This document shows positions 36,201 through 44,662 of a DNA stretch of 64,000 nt, one piece after another. The DNA lies in the NCBI GenBank assembly GCA_020635815.1, contig JACJZB010000001.1, positions 372,001 to 436,000 of the forward strand, given 5' to 3'. This DNA is from Flavobacteriales bacterium (GTDB lineage: Bacteria; Bacteroidota; Bacteroidia; Flavobacteriales_E; Vicingaceae). Both the position numbers and the translations under genes were made by a program. The notes under the pieces are model-generated. The model saw nothing but the letters and a program-made list of their open reading frames with translations. It had not been told where the DNA came from and made no database searches. The stretch's first letter is position 1. Each line of letters begins with the position of its first letter.

Positions 36201-37197
36201 ATTGGTAAGTATCATAATGCCAGTTAAAAACACTTCTAAGTATTTAGAGGAATGTTTGGATTCTATACTTCATCAAACTTATAAAAACTGGGAGTTATTG
36301 GCCGTTGATGATCATTCAACTGATGATAGTTTTACCGTTTTAGAGAAATTTGCTGCTGCTGATAATCGAATTAAGGTTTTTAAAAATAATAGTAACGGTA
36401 TTATTCCAGCATTACAATTAGGCTATTCAAAAAGTTCAGGGCAATTTATTACTCGAATGGATTCTGATGATATTATGGTTACTGAAAAGCTTTCTGAAAT
36501 GACTATGCAACTTATTGAGAATGGCATTGGAAATATAGCATTGGGATTGGTCAGTTATTTTTCAAAAGATGGGATAGGAGAAGGGTTTAGTAAATACGAG
36601 CAATGGTTAAATGGATTGATTTCTAAAGGAGAGAGTTTTAATGAAATTTATAAAGAGTGCGTCATTCCTTCTCCTTGTTGGATGATACATCGAGAAGACT
36701 TTGAAAAGAGTGGAGAATTTAATCATAATGTTTATCCTGAAGATTACGATTTAGCTTTTCGATTTTACCAACATAAGCTAAAATGTATCCCGTCCGAAAA
36801 GATTTTACATCATTGGAGAGATTACTCAACAAGGACTTCGAGAACTCATGAACATTATGCTGATAGTAGTTTTATAGAAATAAAATTGCACCATTTTTTA
36901 AAATTAGATTATGATGCGAATAAAACGCTAGTTGTATGGGGGGCAGGTAAAAAAGGAAAGTTAACAGCAGAATTATTATTGAAAAATAACATTCCGTTTC
37001 ATTGGATTTGTGATAATCCTAAAAAAATAGGCAAAGACATTTACAATCAGAAATTACTTTCATTTACAGAACTTGATAATATTGACAATACTCAAAGCAT
37101 AATAACGGTGGCAAGTCCTAAAGCACAAAAGGAGATAGAAACATATTTTAAAGAAAGACATCATTTGCCAATGGGTGATTATTTTTTCTTTTGTTGA
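36190..37197 (+). CDS. Family 2 glycosyltransferase with a C-terminal nucleotide-binding-like domain
   Basis: 335 residues. The GT-A domain opens with VSIIMPVKNTSKYLEECLDS, includes AVDDHSTDDS (about 36-46), and has the metal-binding DSDD near 97. A distinct C-terminal part (about 250-335) starts with LVVWGAGKKGKLTAELLLKN, a Rossmann GxGxxG-type motif, and ends with a Phe/Cys tail. This second domain is found in some envelope glycosyltransferases and may bind a nucleotide sugar. It overlaps the preceding gene by 11 bp. Acceptor unknown. Confidence 0.88.
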   Translation: MNNKLVSIIMPVKNTSKYLEECLDSILHQTYKNWELLAVDDHSTDDSFTVLEKFAAADNRIKVFKNNSNGIIPALQLGYSKSSGQFITRMDSDDIMVTEKLSEMTMQLIENGIGNIALGLVSYFSKDGIGEGFSKYEQWLNGLISKGESFNEIYKECVIPSPCWMIHREDFEKSGEFNHNVYPEDYDLAFRFYQHKLKCIPSEKILHHWRDYSTRTSRTHEHYADSSFIEIKLHHFLKLDYDANKTLVVWGAGKKGKLTAELLLKNNIPFHWICDNPKKIGKDIYNQKLLSFTELDNIDNTQSIITVASPKAQKEIETYFKERHHLPMGDYFFFC

Positions 37198-37249
37198 TGT
37201 TTTGTCCTGCTGATCACGTTTTTCAAAAGCAAAAGCTTCGAAGCAAGGA

Positions 37250-37282
37250 TATTGGAGATTGCGGGTCAAGCCTGCAATGACG
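37250..37282. repeat. CHPELVEG-type repeat arm
   Basis: ATTGCGGGTCAAGCCTGCAAT forms a hairpin (ATTGC/GCAAT) and runs into GACG, the classic end of this repeat class. It lies between two convergent genes, 3 bp from the stop of the HI0933-type gene. Confidence 0.65.
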
Positions 37283-37284
37283 TA

Positions 37285-38505
37285 CTAAGAAGCAATACTT
37301 TGAGCAGCTAACCAGCTAGTAGTCCAAGCAGCTTGAAAATTAAAACCACCGGTTAATGCATCAATATCTAAAACTTCGCCAGCAAAATAAAGGTTTTCTA
37401 CTTTTTTACTTTCCATGGTTTTAAAATTGATTTCATTTAATTTAACACCACCACAACTTACAAATTCTTGTTTGAATGTAGTTTTTCCTTTCGATTGGTA
37501 AACATCATTTAAAAGGTTGTTTACAAGTTTGTTGAGTTGTTTTTTGTTTACATCAGCCCATTTTATTTCAGTATCTATTTCCGATTTTTCGAGTAAGTAC
37601 AATTGTAGTTTTTTAGGCAAATTCACATTAAACTGATTGATTACTTTTTTAGCTCCGTAGTTTTGTTTTTCGGTTTGAAAAAATGCTTTTAATTCATCCT
37701 CTTTTTTGCCTTCTAACCAGTTTACGCGAAATTCAAACTCATAATTTTTATCGTGTAAAAATCGGGCAGCCCATGAGGAAAGTTTTAAGACAGCTGGACC
37801 ACTAACTCCCCAATGCGTAATTAATAAAGGACCACTTTCTTGTAATTTAGTTCCGTTTAAGCGAATAGAAACATTACTAACCACTCCTTGTAATTTTAAA
37901 ATTTCATGATTGGGTAAATTAAAAGTGAACAAAGATGGAGTAGGAGCTTCAATATCAATTCCTAAATTTTGAATAAAGTCATATTGCTCTAATTTATTAA
38001 AGCCTCCAGTAGTAATCACACAATTTGTACAATGATAAATTTGGTCTGTGGTGGTTAAATCAAATGTTTCTTTGTCTTTGGTTATACTTTCAACTTTAGT
38101 TTGAAAAATCACTTCAACCTTGTATTTTTTTAAGTCAGCTAAAAAGCAATCAATTATGGTTTGAGAATTATCAGTAGTAGGAAACATTCTGCCATCTTCT
38201 TCAGTTTTAAGCTGAACATTTCTTTCGCTAAACCATTCTATTGTGTTAGTTGGATTAAACGATGAAAAAGGTCCAATTAATTCTCGTTGTCCTCTAGGGT
38301 AGAATTTCACTAACTCTTTTACATCAAAACAAGCATGAGTAACATTGCATCTACCGCCACCAGAAACTTTTACTTTAGAGAGTAGTTTAGTGCTTTTTTC
38401 GAGTACAGCAACAGATAAATTAGGATTTATTTTTTTCAGGTTAATTGCGGCAAAGATTCCTGCAGCTCCGCCACCAACTATAATTGTATTAAATGTTTTA
38501 CTCAT
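37285..38505 (-). CDS. HI0933-type NAD(P)/FAD-dependent oxidoreductase
   Basis: 406 residues. The FAD-binding GGGAAGIFAAINL lies at 12-24, followed by the family hallmark KVSGGGRCNVTHA (about 47-59). FTFNLPNHEILKLQGVV sits mid-protein, and FAGEVLDIDALTGGFNFQAA closes the FAD site. The exact substrate of HI0933/YhiN proteins is not settled. TATATTTG (minus strand, 38510-38517) ends 4 bp before the ATG, so the transcript is probably almost leaderless. Confidence 0.9.
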   Translation of the reverse strand: MSKTFNTIIVGGGAAGIFAAINLKKINPNLSVAVLEKSTKLLSKVKVSGGGRCNVTHACFDVKELVKFYPRGQRELIGPFSSFNPTNTIEWFSERNVQLKTEEDGRMFPTTDNSQTIIDCFLADLKKYKVEVIFQTKVESITKDKETFDLTTTDQIYHCTNCVITTGGFNKLEQYDFIQNLGIDIEAPTPSLFTFNLPNHEILKLQGVVSNVSIRLNGTKLQESGPLLITHWGVSGPAVLKLSSWAARFLHDKNYEFEFRVNWLEGKKEDELKAFFQTEKQNYGAKKVINQFNVNLPKKLQLYLLEKSEIDTEIKWADVNKKQLNKLVNNLLNDVYQSKGKTTFKQEFVSCGGVKLNEINFKTMESKKVENLYFAGEVLDIDALTGGFNFQAAWTTSWLAAQSIAS

Positions 38506-38633
38506 AAAGCAAATATAGTATCAAATAAGTATTGATTCGTGTTGATATTCAAAATATAATTTTATGATGATTTTTAGTTTAAAATTTTGAATAAAAGTAA
38601 CTTTACAGAATAAAATATTAAAAATAAGATGAT

Positions 38634-39830
38634 ATGAAAGATTTTAGACCAGCTGATAATATTCAAGATTTACAATATTTTGGAGAATTTGGAGGTGTAA
38701 ACCCTTCAATAACAGATTCTTCTACCTATACTTTTTTAAAGGCAGGAACAATGGAAGGTGTTTTTGGTGGAGAAGTAGAAGGATGTTATTTATATTCAAG
38801 ACATTGGAACCCAAGTAATAAATATTTGTCGCAAGCTTTAGCACAAATGGAAGGCACAGAGAGTGCTTGTGTTACCGCTTCAGGTATGGGAGCAATTACA
38901 TCGGTTATTTTACAAATTTGTTCGGCGGGTGATGAAATCGTAGCAAGTAGAACTATTTATGGTGGGACTTATGCTTTTTTCAAGAACTTTTTACCAAAAT
39001 TTGGTATCAAGGTAAACTTTGTAAATACAACAGATTTAGAGCAAGTTAAAGGAGCAATTACATCTAAAACTAAAATTGTTTATTGCGAAACAATGAGTAA
39101 CCCAATGTTAGAAATTTCGAATGTTGCAGAGTTATCTAAAATTGCAAAAGCAAACGATTGTAAATTGGTAGTTGACAATACTTTCTCACCAATGATATTT
39201 TCTCCAGCACAAATGGGAGCTGATATTGTTGTGCACTCTATGACTAAGTTTATTAATGGAATGAGTGATTGTGTTGCTGGTACAGTTTGTGCTTCAGAAG
39301 AATTTATTAATTCATTATATGATGTTAATGATGGTGCGGCAATGTTGTTAGGACCAGTTTTAGACAGTTTTAGATCGGCAAGTATTTTAAAGAACTTAAG
39401 AACACTTCATATTAGAATGAAACAACACAGTGCAAACGCAATGTACATTTCATCTAAACTGCACGAAGATGGTGTTAAGGTAACTTATCCAGGGTTAGCA
39501 AGTCATCCACAAAATGCTTTAATGAAAACGATGATGAATGCTGAGTTTGGTTTTGGTGGTTTATTTGTTATTGACATGCAAACACCAGCAAGAGCAAATC
39601 AATTAATGGAATTGATGCAAGATGATAACTTAGGTTATTTGGCAGTAAGCTTAGGTTCTTATAAAACATTATTTAGTGCACCCGGAGGAAGTACATCATC
39701 TGAAATACCAGAAGAAGAACGATTAGAAATGGGCTTAACAGATGGTTTAGTTCGTATTTCTATTGGTTTAGATAACAATCCAGAACGTACTTACCAATCG
39801 ATTAAAAGATGTATGGCTACTGTTGGATAA
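38634..39830 (+). CDS. Cys/Met metabolism PLP-dependent enzyme (methionine gamma-lyase / trans-sulfuration type)
   Basis: 398 residues. The pyridoxal phosphate lysine is Lys205 in HSMTKFINGMSD. SGMGAITSVIL (about 84) and the TIYGGTYAFF segment bind the cofactor phosphate, and ETMSNPMLEISNV matches the E(T/S)P(T/A)NP region, with Met-Ser in place of Pro-Thr. Candidates are methionine gamma-lyase, cystathionine gamma-lyase or synthase. These cannot be told apart safely, and no sulfur gene lies nearby. A strong bidirectional terminator follows. Confidence 0.88.
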   Translation: MKDFRPADNIQDLQYFGEFGGVNPSITDSSTYTFLKAGTMEGVFGGEVEGCYLYSRHWNPSNKYLSQALAQMEGTESACVTASGMGAITSVILQICSAGDEIVASRTIYGGTYAFFKNFLPKFGIKVNFVNTTDLEQVKGAITSKTKIVYCETMSNPMLEISNVAELSKIAKANDCKLVVDNTFSPMIFSPAQMGADIVVHSMTKFINGMSDCVAGTVCASEEFINSLYDVNDGAAMLLGPVLDSFRSASILKNLRTLHIRMKQHSANAMYISSKLHEDGVKVTYPGLASHPQNALMKTMMNAEFGFGGLFVIDMQTPARANQLMELMQDDNLGYLAVSLGSYKTLFSAPGGSTSSEIPEEERLEMGLTDGLVRISIGLDNNPERTYQSIKRCMATVG

Positions 39831-39853
39831 TTGGCTTTTAAGTTTATAAAATT

Positions 39854-39884
39854 AAAATCCCGACCAATTTAGTCGGGATTTTTT
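39854..39884. terminator. Bidirectional terminator
   Basis: AAAATCCCGAC (39854-39864) and GTCGGGATTTT (39872-39882) form an 11-bp stem with A- and T-tracts. It separates the convergent PLP enzyme gene and the DUF6500-like gene. Confidence 0.85.
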
Positions 39885-39899
39885 GTTTGGAATCAACTA

Positions 39900-40118
39900 T
39901 TATAAATTGCTTTGTACCATTTCTTTAATCTTCTTTGCTTTTTCAAAATGGTCGAGTTTATGTTTCATAATCCACCATTCAGCCACTTCCATTAATAGTT
40001 CAGGCTTATCGTTTTTATTGGCGAAAAAAGCATAGAATGAAAGCCCCACATTTTTTCCTTTTGTCTCAATCTTTTCATTACAAATTGTAATGATATGTTG
40101 CCTTATTTCTTTGTTCAT
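39900..40118 (-). CDS. Small DUF6500-like protein
   Basis: 72 residues, soluble, helical. KGKNVGLSFYAFFANKNDKP and ELLMEVAEWWIMKHKLDHFE make up most of it, a pattern I associate with DUF6500 proteins of unknown function. Its ATG overlaps the stop of the upstream membrane glycosyltransferase gene by 4 bp, so the two are probably co-translated. Confidence 0.65.
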   Translation of the reverse strand: MNKEIRQHIITICNEKIETKGKNVGLSFYAFFANKNDKPELLMEVAEWWIMKHKLDHFEKAKKIKEMVQSNL

Positions 40119-41527
40119 TTTTTTTTATACAACTGGTAAGTAGTAAGGGATAAATTTAAAGGAGTATAGTTTTTTTCTGTTTCAAGAGATAAACCTTCAT
40201 TTTTTAATACAATTAAGTATTTATTTTCAAGGTTGGGAGTTATGCTAATACCACCCACTCTAGTTAAATAAGCCATCGTTCCCCATTCGGTATAAAGTTG
40301 AGGTGAGCAACTAATAATACTGCCTTTACTCACAATGCTACTTATTTTATATATGTCAGAAAGTTTATCACTGTCACGAGAAAATTTACCATACTGAGCA
40401 AAAGATAAAACAAGTACAGCTACTAATAAAATAGAGCCTATGAGTTGTAAACCCTTTATTTGTTTTTGTGTTAATTTCTCAATAAATAGTTTAAGAGAAG
40501 GTACAAGAACAATACTAGTGCCTAATATAAAATAAGGTAGTGCAGGCACTAAATAATAACCACGTTGCTTAAGTGTTACCATTAATGGAAGCGAAGCTGA
40601 TAATCCGACTAAAACAAAAAATAAAGCAATGGTTTTTGGGTTAGTTTCTATCCTTTTGTTTTTTACTTTTTTAATGATTAATAAAATCATCAATAAGCCT
40701 ATTGGAGCAATAAGTTCAAGAAAAAGCTGTCCTAAAATAGCAAAATGATTACCTGTAGTTGTTTCTCTTGTATTGTTTACCGAAGGCAATACTTGTATGT
40801 TAAAATAGTGAGTTAAATTTTCAATTAAGCCAGGTTGTAGTAGAGAAATGATGTAAAAAATTATTCCAGCCAAAACAACAACTATTACCGTATAGCTAAT
40901 GACTTTTAATATTGAAAAAGGTTTTAAGGTTATCCATAAAATACCTACTGTTGCTAAAGGAAATAAGCCAACAGGACCTTTGGTAAGTAATGCTAAAAAA
41001 ATGAATAAACTTCCTAAAAAAAGATAAAGGGAATTATTTTTTAAGCTTCCTTTTGCAATAAAGTAAACAGAGAATAAACATAAAAACGCTAAAGTGTTTT
41101 CGAGCATGTTACTTTGGTACGACCAAAATATAAGAGGTGTAGCTATCCAAAATAATACAGGAAACCAAGAGTAATTTTTGTTTGTTGGGTTAAAAAAGTT
41201 CCAGTTCGCAATAATTCCTATTGCTGTTAAAATAGCGGTAAATAATGTAAATATTCGTTCGGTTAAAAATCCATCTCCAAGCAATTTAAAAAACAACGAT
41301 TGTAATCCAAATACCAAAGGTGGGTGCTCGTGAAACTGGCTAAAATGAGTTAGAGTATATTGAGGGAACCAGAAACTGCCATAACCATTTGCCAGATTTT
41401 TAGATATGGCAGCATACGTAATACCATCTAAAAACATACCTTCTTGTACTAAAACTGGAAGCAATAGAGCAGAAAAAACAGCGAGTGTAAAAATCCAACC
41501 AATTTTAAATATATTTTTTTGAGGCAT
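40115..41527 (-). CDS. GT39/ArnT-type membrane glycosyltransferase
   Basis: About 470 residues from the ATG at 41527; a longer frame from 41563 would invade the PadR promoter. There are about 11-12 membrane helices. The first periplasmic loop carries EGMFLDGITYAAISKNLANG with the Asp of the GT-C catalytic site, and HEHPPLVFGLQSLFFKL is the second conserved loop motif. Family members transfer sugar from polyprenyl phosphate to lipids or proteins. It is divergent from the PadR gene, and a small unknown protein is encoded in the same unit. Confidence 0.85.
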   Translation of the reverse strand: MPQKNIFKIGWIFTLAVFSALLLPVLVQEGMFLDGITYAAISKNLANGYGSFWFPQYTLTHFSQFHEHPPLVFGLQSLFFKLLGDGFLTERIFTLFTAILTAIGIIANWNFFNPTNKNYSWFPVLFWIATPLIFWSYQSNMLENTLAFLCLFSVYFIAKGSLKNNSLYLFLGSLFIFLALLTKGPVGLFPLATVGILWITLKPFSILKVISYTVIVVVLAGIIFYIISLLQPGLIENLTHYFNIQVLPSVNNTRETTTGNHFAILGQLFLELIAPIGLLMILLIIKKVKNKRIETNPKTIALFFVLVGLSASLPLMVTLKQRGYYLVPALPYFILGTSIVLVPSLKLFIEKLTQKQIKGLQLIGSILLVAVLVLSFAQYGKFSRDSDKLSDIYKISSIVSKGSIISCSPQLYTEWGTMAYLTRVGGISITPNLENKYLIVLKNEGLSLETEKNYTPLNLSLTTYQLYKKK

Positions 41528-41597
41528 TAATTCAGTATTTATAAGGGTGTAAAGATAGTGCATTTAAAAATTATAAAAAAAAATACACCTAAAAGTT

Positions 41598-41625
41598 ATA
41601 TACATAAGAAAATTATGTATATTTG
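41598..41625 (+). promoter_or_regulatory. PadR-type operator overlapping its own promoter
   Basis: ATATACATAA (41598-41607) and TTATGTATAT (41613-41622) are perfect inverted arms of 10 bp around GAAAA. The right arm overlaps the -7 box TATATTTG (41618-41625), which ends 4 bp before the PadR ATG at 41630. PadR operators are AT-rich palindromes of this size, and self-repression is common in the family. Confidence 0.7.
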
Positions 41626-41629
41626 TTCT

Positions 41630-41980
41630 ATGTATTCAAAAGAACTATTAAAAGGCACCTTAAAAACTATCATTTTGAAATTGCTCTCAGAAAATGATAG
41701 AATGTATGGTTATCAGATAACCCAAAAGGTGAAAGAAATAACTGAGGGAAAAATTAATTTAACCGAAGGAGCTTTGTATCCTGCCTTGCACAAATTAGAA
41801 GCCGACGGGTTACTAATGACTGAGAAGGAAGTAGTAGGCAACCGTATGCGAAAGTATTACAAATTGACCAAAACAGGAAACAACAAAGCAACCGAAATGG
41901 TGGATGAATTAAAACAGTTTATTGAAACACTAAAAGCTATAATGAATGTAGCTCCACAAAATTTGTCATGGTCTGTTTAA
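41630..41980 (+). CDS. PadR family transcriptional regulator
   Basis: 116 residues from the ATG at 41630; a longer reading from 41558 would translate the operator and promoter. MYSKELLKGTLKTIILKLLS opens the winged helix, GYQITQKVKEITEG is the recognition-helix region, and LTEGALYPALHKLEADGLL is the PadR hallmark, followed by the wing and KYYKLTKTGN. A short C-terminal helix would dimerise. It overlaps the downstream membrane protein gene by 13 bp, the usual PadR-plus-membrane-partner arrangement. Confidence 0.92.
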   Translation: MYSKELLKGTLKTIILKLLSENDRMYGYQITQKVKEITEGKINLTEGALYPALHKLEADGLLMTEKEVVGNRMRKYYKLTKTGNNKATEMVDELKQFIETLKAIMNVAPQNLSWSV

Positions 41981-43179
41981 ACGAAAATCAGGTTGACGAG
42001 ATAAGACAGCTTATAGAAGCTAAAGGAGCAGAAATGGAAGAGCTAACAAACGATTTGCTCGACCACATTTGTTGTATGATTGAAGAACGAATGAATCGTG
42101 AAAGCGATTTTAGAAAAGTTCTTGATGAAACTATGGCTGTTTTTGGGAATAATGGTATCCGTAATATACAGGATGAAACAACATTTTTATTAACCAAAAA
42201 CATATTAGCTATGAAAAAGACAACCCACATCATCGGAATTGCATCTGCAATATTATTATTAGTTGCAACTCTTTTTAAAATTTATCACTGGCCAGGAGCT
42301 GGTTTAATGTACGTATTAGGAGGGTTTTTATTGAGTTTTCTTTTCTTACCCTTAATGCTGACGATTAAAATAAAAGAGAAAATTAGTAAACCCAGAATTT
42401 GGCTAAATGTAGCAGGAACACTTAGTGGTTTTATAATGGTAAATGGAATTTTCTTTAAGGTTATGCATTGGCCCTATGCCAATATGCTAACAACAACAGG
42501 AATGATTATAGCATTATTTGTTTTTCTACCCCTATATATCTATGCTTACATTAGAAATAAAGAAATGCGAACAACTACAATTACTACTGCAGTATTAGTT
42601 GTTGGAGCAATGAGTATGCTGTTTGCTTTAGTAAAATTGCACAATAGTGGAGTTGTTACAGAAACAATGGCTAACATTCATTACAATATGAATAATGAAA
42701 TAGATAATACAATTGCATTTAATAAGGTTTTATTTAATGAATTAAAAAATGATAGTATAGTAGATGTAAATCTAATTAATGAGGCAAAAACAAAAGCAGC
42801 AAAAATTAATGAAACTATAGAGGTGATGAAACTTCAATTTTCGTTAGCAGGAAATGAAAAGCTAGCTAAAAAAGACATTAAACAAGCACTAGAAAATAAT
42901 TATCCATCCATTATGAATGGAAAAGGAGATTTAAATGCGATAAGATCTGGAAGTGTAACAATAGAAGCGTTAATGTTAGATGTAAAAAGTTTTGAGGGTT
43001 TGCTTCAGCAAGTTTTTGGAAAAGAATATAAAATAAACATGAACAAATCTAACTTCGATATTTATAGCGATAATCACTACAATGATTTTCCATTAGAAAT
43101 AGTTGTAAATGATTTAACATTTTTAAATATTGAAGTTCAGCGACAATATACAAGCTTACTATTGGCTATAAAAAAGTAA
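41968..43179 (+). CDS. PadR-partner membrane protein with GldL-like helices
   Basis: 403 residues. The N-terminal soluble part (1-80, LLDHICCMIEERMNRESDFRK) resembles the helical domain of DUF1700/DUF1048-type proteins encoded beside PadR. Six membrane helices follow (about 85-235). Two carry the signatures LFKIYHWPGAGLMYVLGG and FFKVMHWPYANML, which resemble the first segments of the gliding motor protein GldL. The last 170 residues are periplasmic or cytoplasmic and charged. It may be an envelope stress sensor that PadR controls; that is inference. Confidence 0.75.
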   Translation: MVCLNENQVDEIRQLIEAKGAEMEELTNDLLDHICCMIEERMNRESDFRKVLDETMAVFGNNGIRNIQDETTFLLTKNILAMKKTTHIIGIASAILLLVATLFKIYHWPGAGLMYVLGGFLLSFLFLPLMLTIKIKEKISKPRIWLNVAGTLSGFIMVNGIFFKVMHWPYANMLTTTGMIIALFVFLPLYIYAYIRNKEMRTTTITTAVLVVGAMSMLFALVKLHNSGVVTETMANIHYNMNNEIDNTIAFNKVLFNELKNDSIVDVNLINEAKTKAAKINETIEVMKLQFSLAGNEKLAKKDIKQALENNYPSIMNGKGDLNAIRSGSVTIEALMLDVKSFEGLLQQVFGKEYKINMNKSNFDIYSDNHYNDFPLEIVVNDLTFLNIEVQRQYTSLLLAIKK

Positions 43180-43318
43180 GAGTAAAAGCTCTCTTTTTAG
43201 AAAGTTTGTACAAAATTGATTTTGTAACATTAGTTTAGTTAGTAGTTTATCTTGTTAGATATAAAAAGAGAAGGTGTCCTAGTTTTATTGAATACATACT
43301 TTTTAACTAGAGAGCAGT

Positions 43319-43349
43319 AAAATCCCGATTTATCGGGATTTTTTTTATT
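43319..43349. terminator. Bidirectional terminator
   Basis: AAAATCCCGAT (43319-43329) pairs with ATCGGGATTTT (43332-43342), followed by a T-run to 43346. It lies between the convergent PadR operon and the secreted unknown gene. Confidence 0.85.
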
Positions 43350-44205
43350 TTTTAGGGTCGTTCCAAATATCGTCTTTTAAATTTCGATTTAGTTTAGCAT
43401 CGTAGTTTGGTATAAATAACCATTTTCCACTATCAATTTGAAAAGAGTCGAAGCGATCTAATGTTGGTCCATAATATTCAAAAACTCCATTTAAATTAGA
43501 ATTAGGTGGAGCCAAAAAATCGAACACGATTGCTTTTACTGTAGGGTTATATTTTAATGACATTACAGCACTTTCTGAATAATGAAAAACAACTCTTTTT
43601 TGTGCTTTTTTACCTACTTTAAGAATTGATGAACCAAAACGAATTGTTCCACTATTTGAAACAGTCATTACTTCAATTACTTTTTGATTGGTAAGGTTGG
43701 TTCCGCCATTCCAACCTAATAAGGTGTAAGTGTTTTTGCCTAACTTTTTATCAAAAATAATTTTGTGGTACAAAGCACCATACCAATTTTTGTTACTAAG
43801 CGTTTTATATTCCGGTTTTTCTAATAAAGGAGACTTGTCAAAAAGCTCAGTTACTTTATATTTGCCCTTTCCTAGTTTAACCTGAATAAAAGCAAAAAAC
43901 TCATAGGTTAAATCTTTTCGAGGTAAAGTCCAATTATAGATTTTTATTGTTTCGTTCGACTTTAAAATGCTAATCGCTTGTATCCCTTTAAATTCATATT
44001 CAAAAGAGCCTTCAGTTTCAATCGTTTTTAATAATAAGTCTTTAAATTCTTGGTTGGCTTTAAATTTACTCTCATCACTATCATTATTCACAATGTCTAA
44101 ACTCAAGGTGTTTAGTTCTTTTTCATACTCCGCTAATGTTCTTGTTTGACCAAAAACAAAAAGGTTTGTAATTAACAATAAAACAAAAAGACTTTTTTTA
44201 AGCAT
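43345..44205 (-). CDS. Secreted protein of unknown function
   Basis: 286 residues with a signal peptide ending LFVFGQ near residue 20. The mature part is predominantly beta (YKVTELFDKSPL, WYGALYHKIIFDKKLGKNTY, TLLGWNGGTNLTNQKVIEV) with a tail ending WNDPKK. I recognise no named domain; similar proteins are common in Flavobacteriales. It stands alone between terminators. A periplasmic or extracellular location is likely. Confidence 0.7.
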   Translation of the reverse strand: MLKKSLFVLLLITNLFVFGQTRTLAEYEKELNTLSLDIVNNDSDESKFKANQEFKDLLLKTIETEGSFEYEFKGIQAISILKSNETIKIYNWTLPRKDLTYEFFAFIQVKLGKGKYKVTELFDKSPLLEKPEYKTLSNKNWYGALYHKIIFDKKLGKNTYTLLGWNGGTNLTNQKVIEVMTVSNSGTIRFGSSILKVGKKAQKRVVFHYSESAVMSLKYNPTVKAIVFDFLAPPNSNLNGVFEYYGPTLDRFDSFQIDSGKWLFIPNYDAKLNRNLKDDIWNDPKK

Positions 44206-44218
44206 AGGGTATAAAAAT

Positions 44219-44251
44219 AAAAAAACCGTGCAAAATATTACACGGTTTTTT
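44219..44251. terminator. Terminator between the ferredoxin and secreted-protein genes
   Basis: AAAAACCGTG (44221-44230) and CACGGTTTTT (44241-44250) form a 10-bp stem with a 10-base loop. On the minus strand the T-run follows the stem, so it ends the ferredoxin transcript. Confidence 0.75.
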
Positions 44252-44278
44252 GAATCGAATATTGTACCAAGTTTATTA

Positions 44279-44626
44279 TTAAGCGTGTAATAGTTCTTTT
44301 TTTGCTAATAATTCATCTTCGGTTTCTCTAACGTCTTCATCATCCACACAACAATCAACCGGACAAACAGCAGCACATTGAGGCTCATCATGGAAACCTT
44401 TACATTCTGTACATTTATCAGGTACAATGTAGTAAAAATCCATACTAACAGGTTCTTGAGTTGTGTCAGCATCAATAGAAGTGCCGTCCATTAACTTAAA
44501 TTCTCCACTTACAGAAGTTCCATCACTAACTCTCCATTCGTCTCCACCTTCGTAAATTGCATTGTTTGGACATTCTGGCTCGCATGCCCCACAATTAATA
44601 CATTCGTCTGTTATTATAATTGCCAT
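44279..44626 (-). CDS. 4Fe-4S dicluster ferredoxin
   Basis: 115 residues from the ATG at 44626 (MAIIITDECINC); an upstream ATG at 44662 adds 12 unlikely residues. Cluster one ligands lie in CINCGACEPECPNN at 9-22. The second set comes later, in CTECKGFHDEPQCAAVCPVDC, with the long acidic insertion between them that is usual in Bacteroidota ferredoxins. It transfers electrons at low potential in the cytoplasm. Divergent to the acyl-CoA reductase gene, which could share its electrons; that link is speculative. Confidence 0.9.
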   Translation of the reverse strand: MAIIITDECINCGACEPECPNNAIYEGGDEWRVSDGTSVSGEFKLMDGTSIDADTTQEPVSMDFYYIVPDKCTECKGFHDEPQCAAVCPVDCCVDDEDVRETEDELLAKKELLHA

Positions 44627-44662
44627 CGTTTTCTGTTTTAATGTTTGTAAATTTGCAGACAA

